Origin: Muribaculaceae bacterium
Lineage (GTDB): Bacteria > Bacteroidota > Bacteroidia > Bacteroidales > Muribaculaceae
DNA: 33,264 nucleotides
Assembly: GCA_023667285.1 (NCBI GenBank)
Contig: JAMPAK010000001.1
Span: 1,141,482 to 1,174,745, forward strand
Direction of reading: 5' to 3'
Below the pieces are notes generated by a model, which saw only the letters and a list, made by a program, of their open reading frames with translations, was not told the DNA's origin and searched no databases. Below, piece after piece: positions 33,213-33,264 of this stretch. The first letter of the stretch is position 1. The number at the start of each line of letters is the position of its first letter. The translations under genes and the position numbers were made by a program.

Positions 33213-33244
33213 TTTGGTGGTGGGGCGGGAAGTGTGTACCTTTG
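33213..33244 (+). promoter_or_regulatory. Consensus promoter pointing out of the window
   Basis: TTTG (33213-33216), a 20-nt spacer and TACCTTTG (33237-33244) followed by CA match the Bacteroidetes consensus exactly. It is the last signal of the window and belongs to a gene to the right of 33264. Confidence 0.88.
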
Positions 33245-33264
33245 CACTCGCTTTCGGGAACGAC

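Overview
The window looks like a chromosomal segment of a Bacteroidales bacterium, most likely in or near Muribaculaceae (this placement is inferred). Evidence: a SusB-type GH97 alpha-glucosidase, a SpeB-like C10 protease with a Bacteroidales-style C-terminal sorting tail, a Bacteroidetes-type short SerA, few Shine-Dalgarno sites, and several promoters of the form TTTG-(20 or 21 nt)-TAnnTTTG, the Bacteroidetes sigma-factor consensus. I see no insertion sequence, prophage, CRISPR array or integration scar. Most of the window is core gene content with a few accessory genes.

Layout. 1-551 (+): tRNA-Glu (5' cut by the window edge), rpsT and a second tRNA-Glu, ending in a terminator. 557-2745 (-): a cobalamin-binding radical SAM protein overlapping a family 2 glycosyltransferase. 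2846-8514 (-): susB, C10 protease, small lipoprotein, HD-domain protein, probably one transcript. 8696-10024 (-): a lone myo-inositol-phosphate synthase with a structured leader. 10340-14278 (-): coaX, outer-membrane barrel protein, lptC and a CNNM/CBS protein, tightly packed. 14364-15036 (-): FtsB/DivIC-like protein and a small membrane protein. 15130-16036 (-): two small exported proteins in an AT-rich islet. 16156-18532 (+): aroK, a divergent alanine-dehydrogenase-like gene, and rnhA. 18623-21956 (-): thrS-infC-rpmI-rplT. 22049-26215 (-): acyl-CoA synthetase, thioesterase, dprA, nucleoside phosphorylase. 26421-28424 (-): serC-serA. 28527-29813 (-): rarA. 30067-33088 (+): small membrane protein, PstS-like lipoprotein and a TPR protein. 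The right edge carries an ideal promoter for a gene beyond the window.

The genes cover translation (S20, L20, L35, IF3, ThrRS, tRNA-Glu), envelope biogenesis (LptC, barrel protein, inositol-lipid precursor, FtsB-like), amino-acid synthesis (AroK, SerC, SerA), genome maintenance (DprA, RarA, RNase H) and periplasmic or secreted polymer breakdown (SusB, C10 protease). I did not find a clear new defence or mobile system. The best leads are regulatory or biochemical: a back-to-back promoter pair giving an almost leaderless aroK, a 71-nt multi-stem hairpin before the PstS/TPR operon, an alanine-dehydrogenase-like protein that seems to have lost active-site residues, the AT-rich pair of exported proteins, and the radical SAM/glycosyltransferase pair. 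Functions come from sequence reading and memory of protein families; no database search was run.
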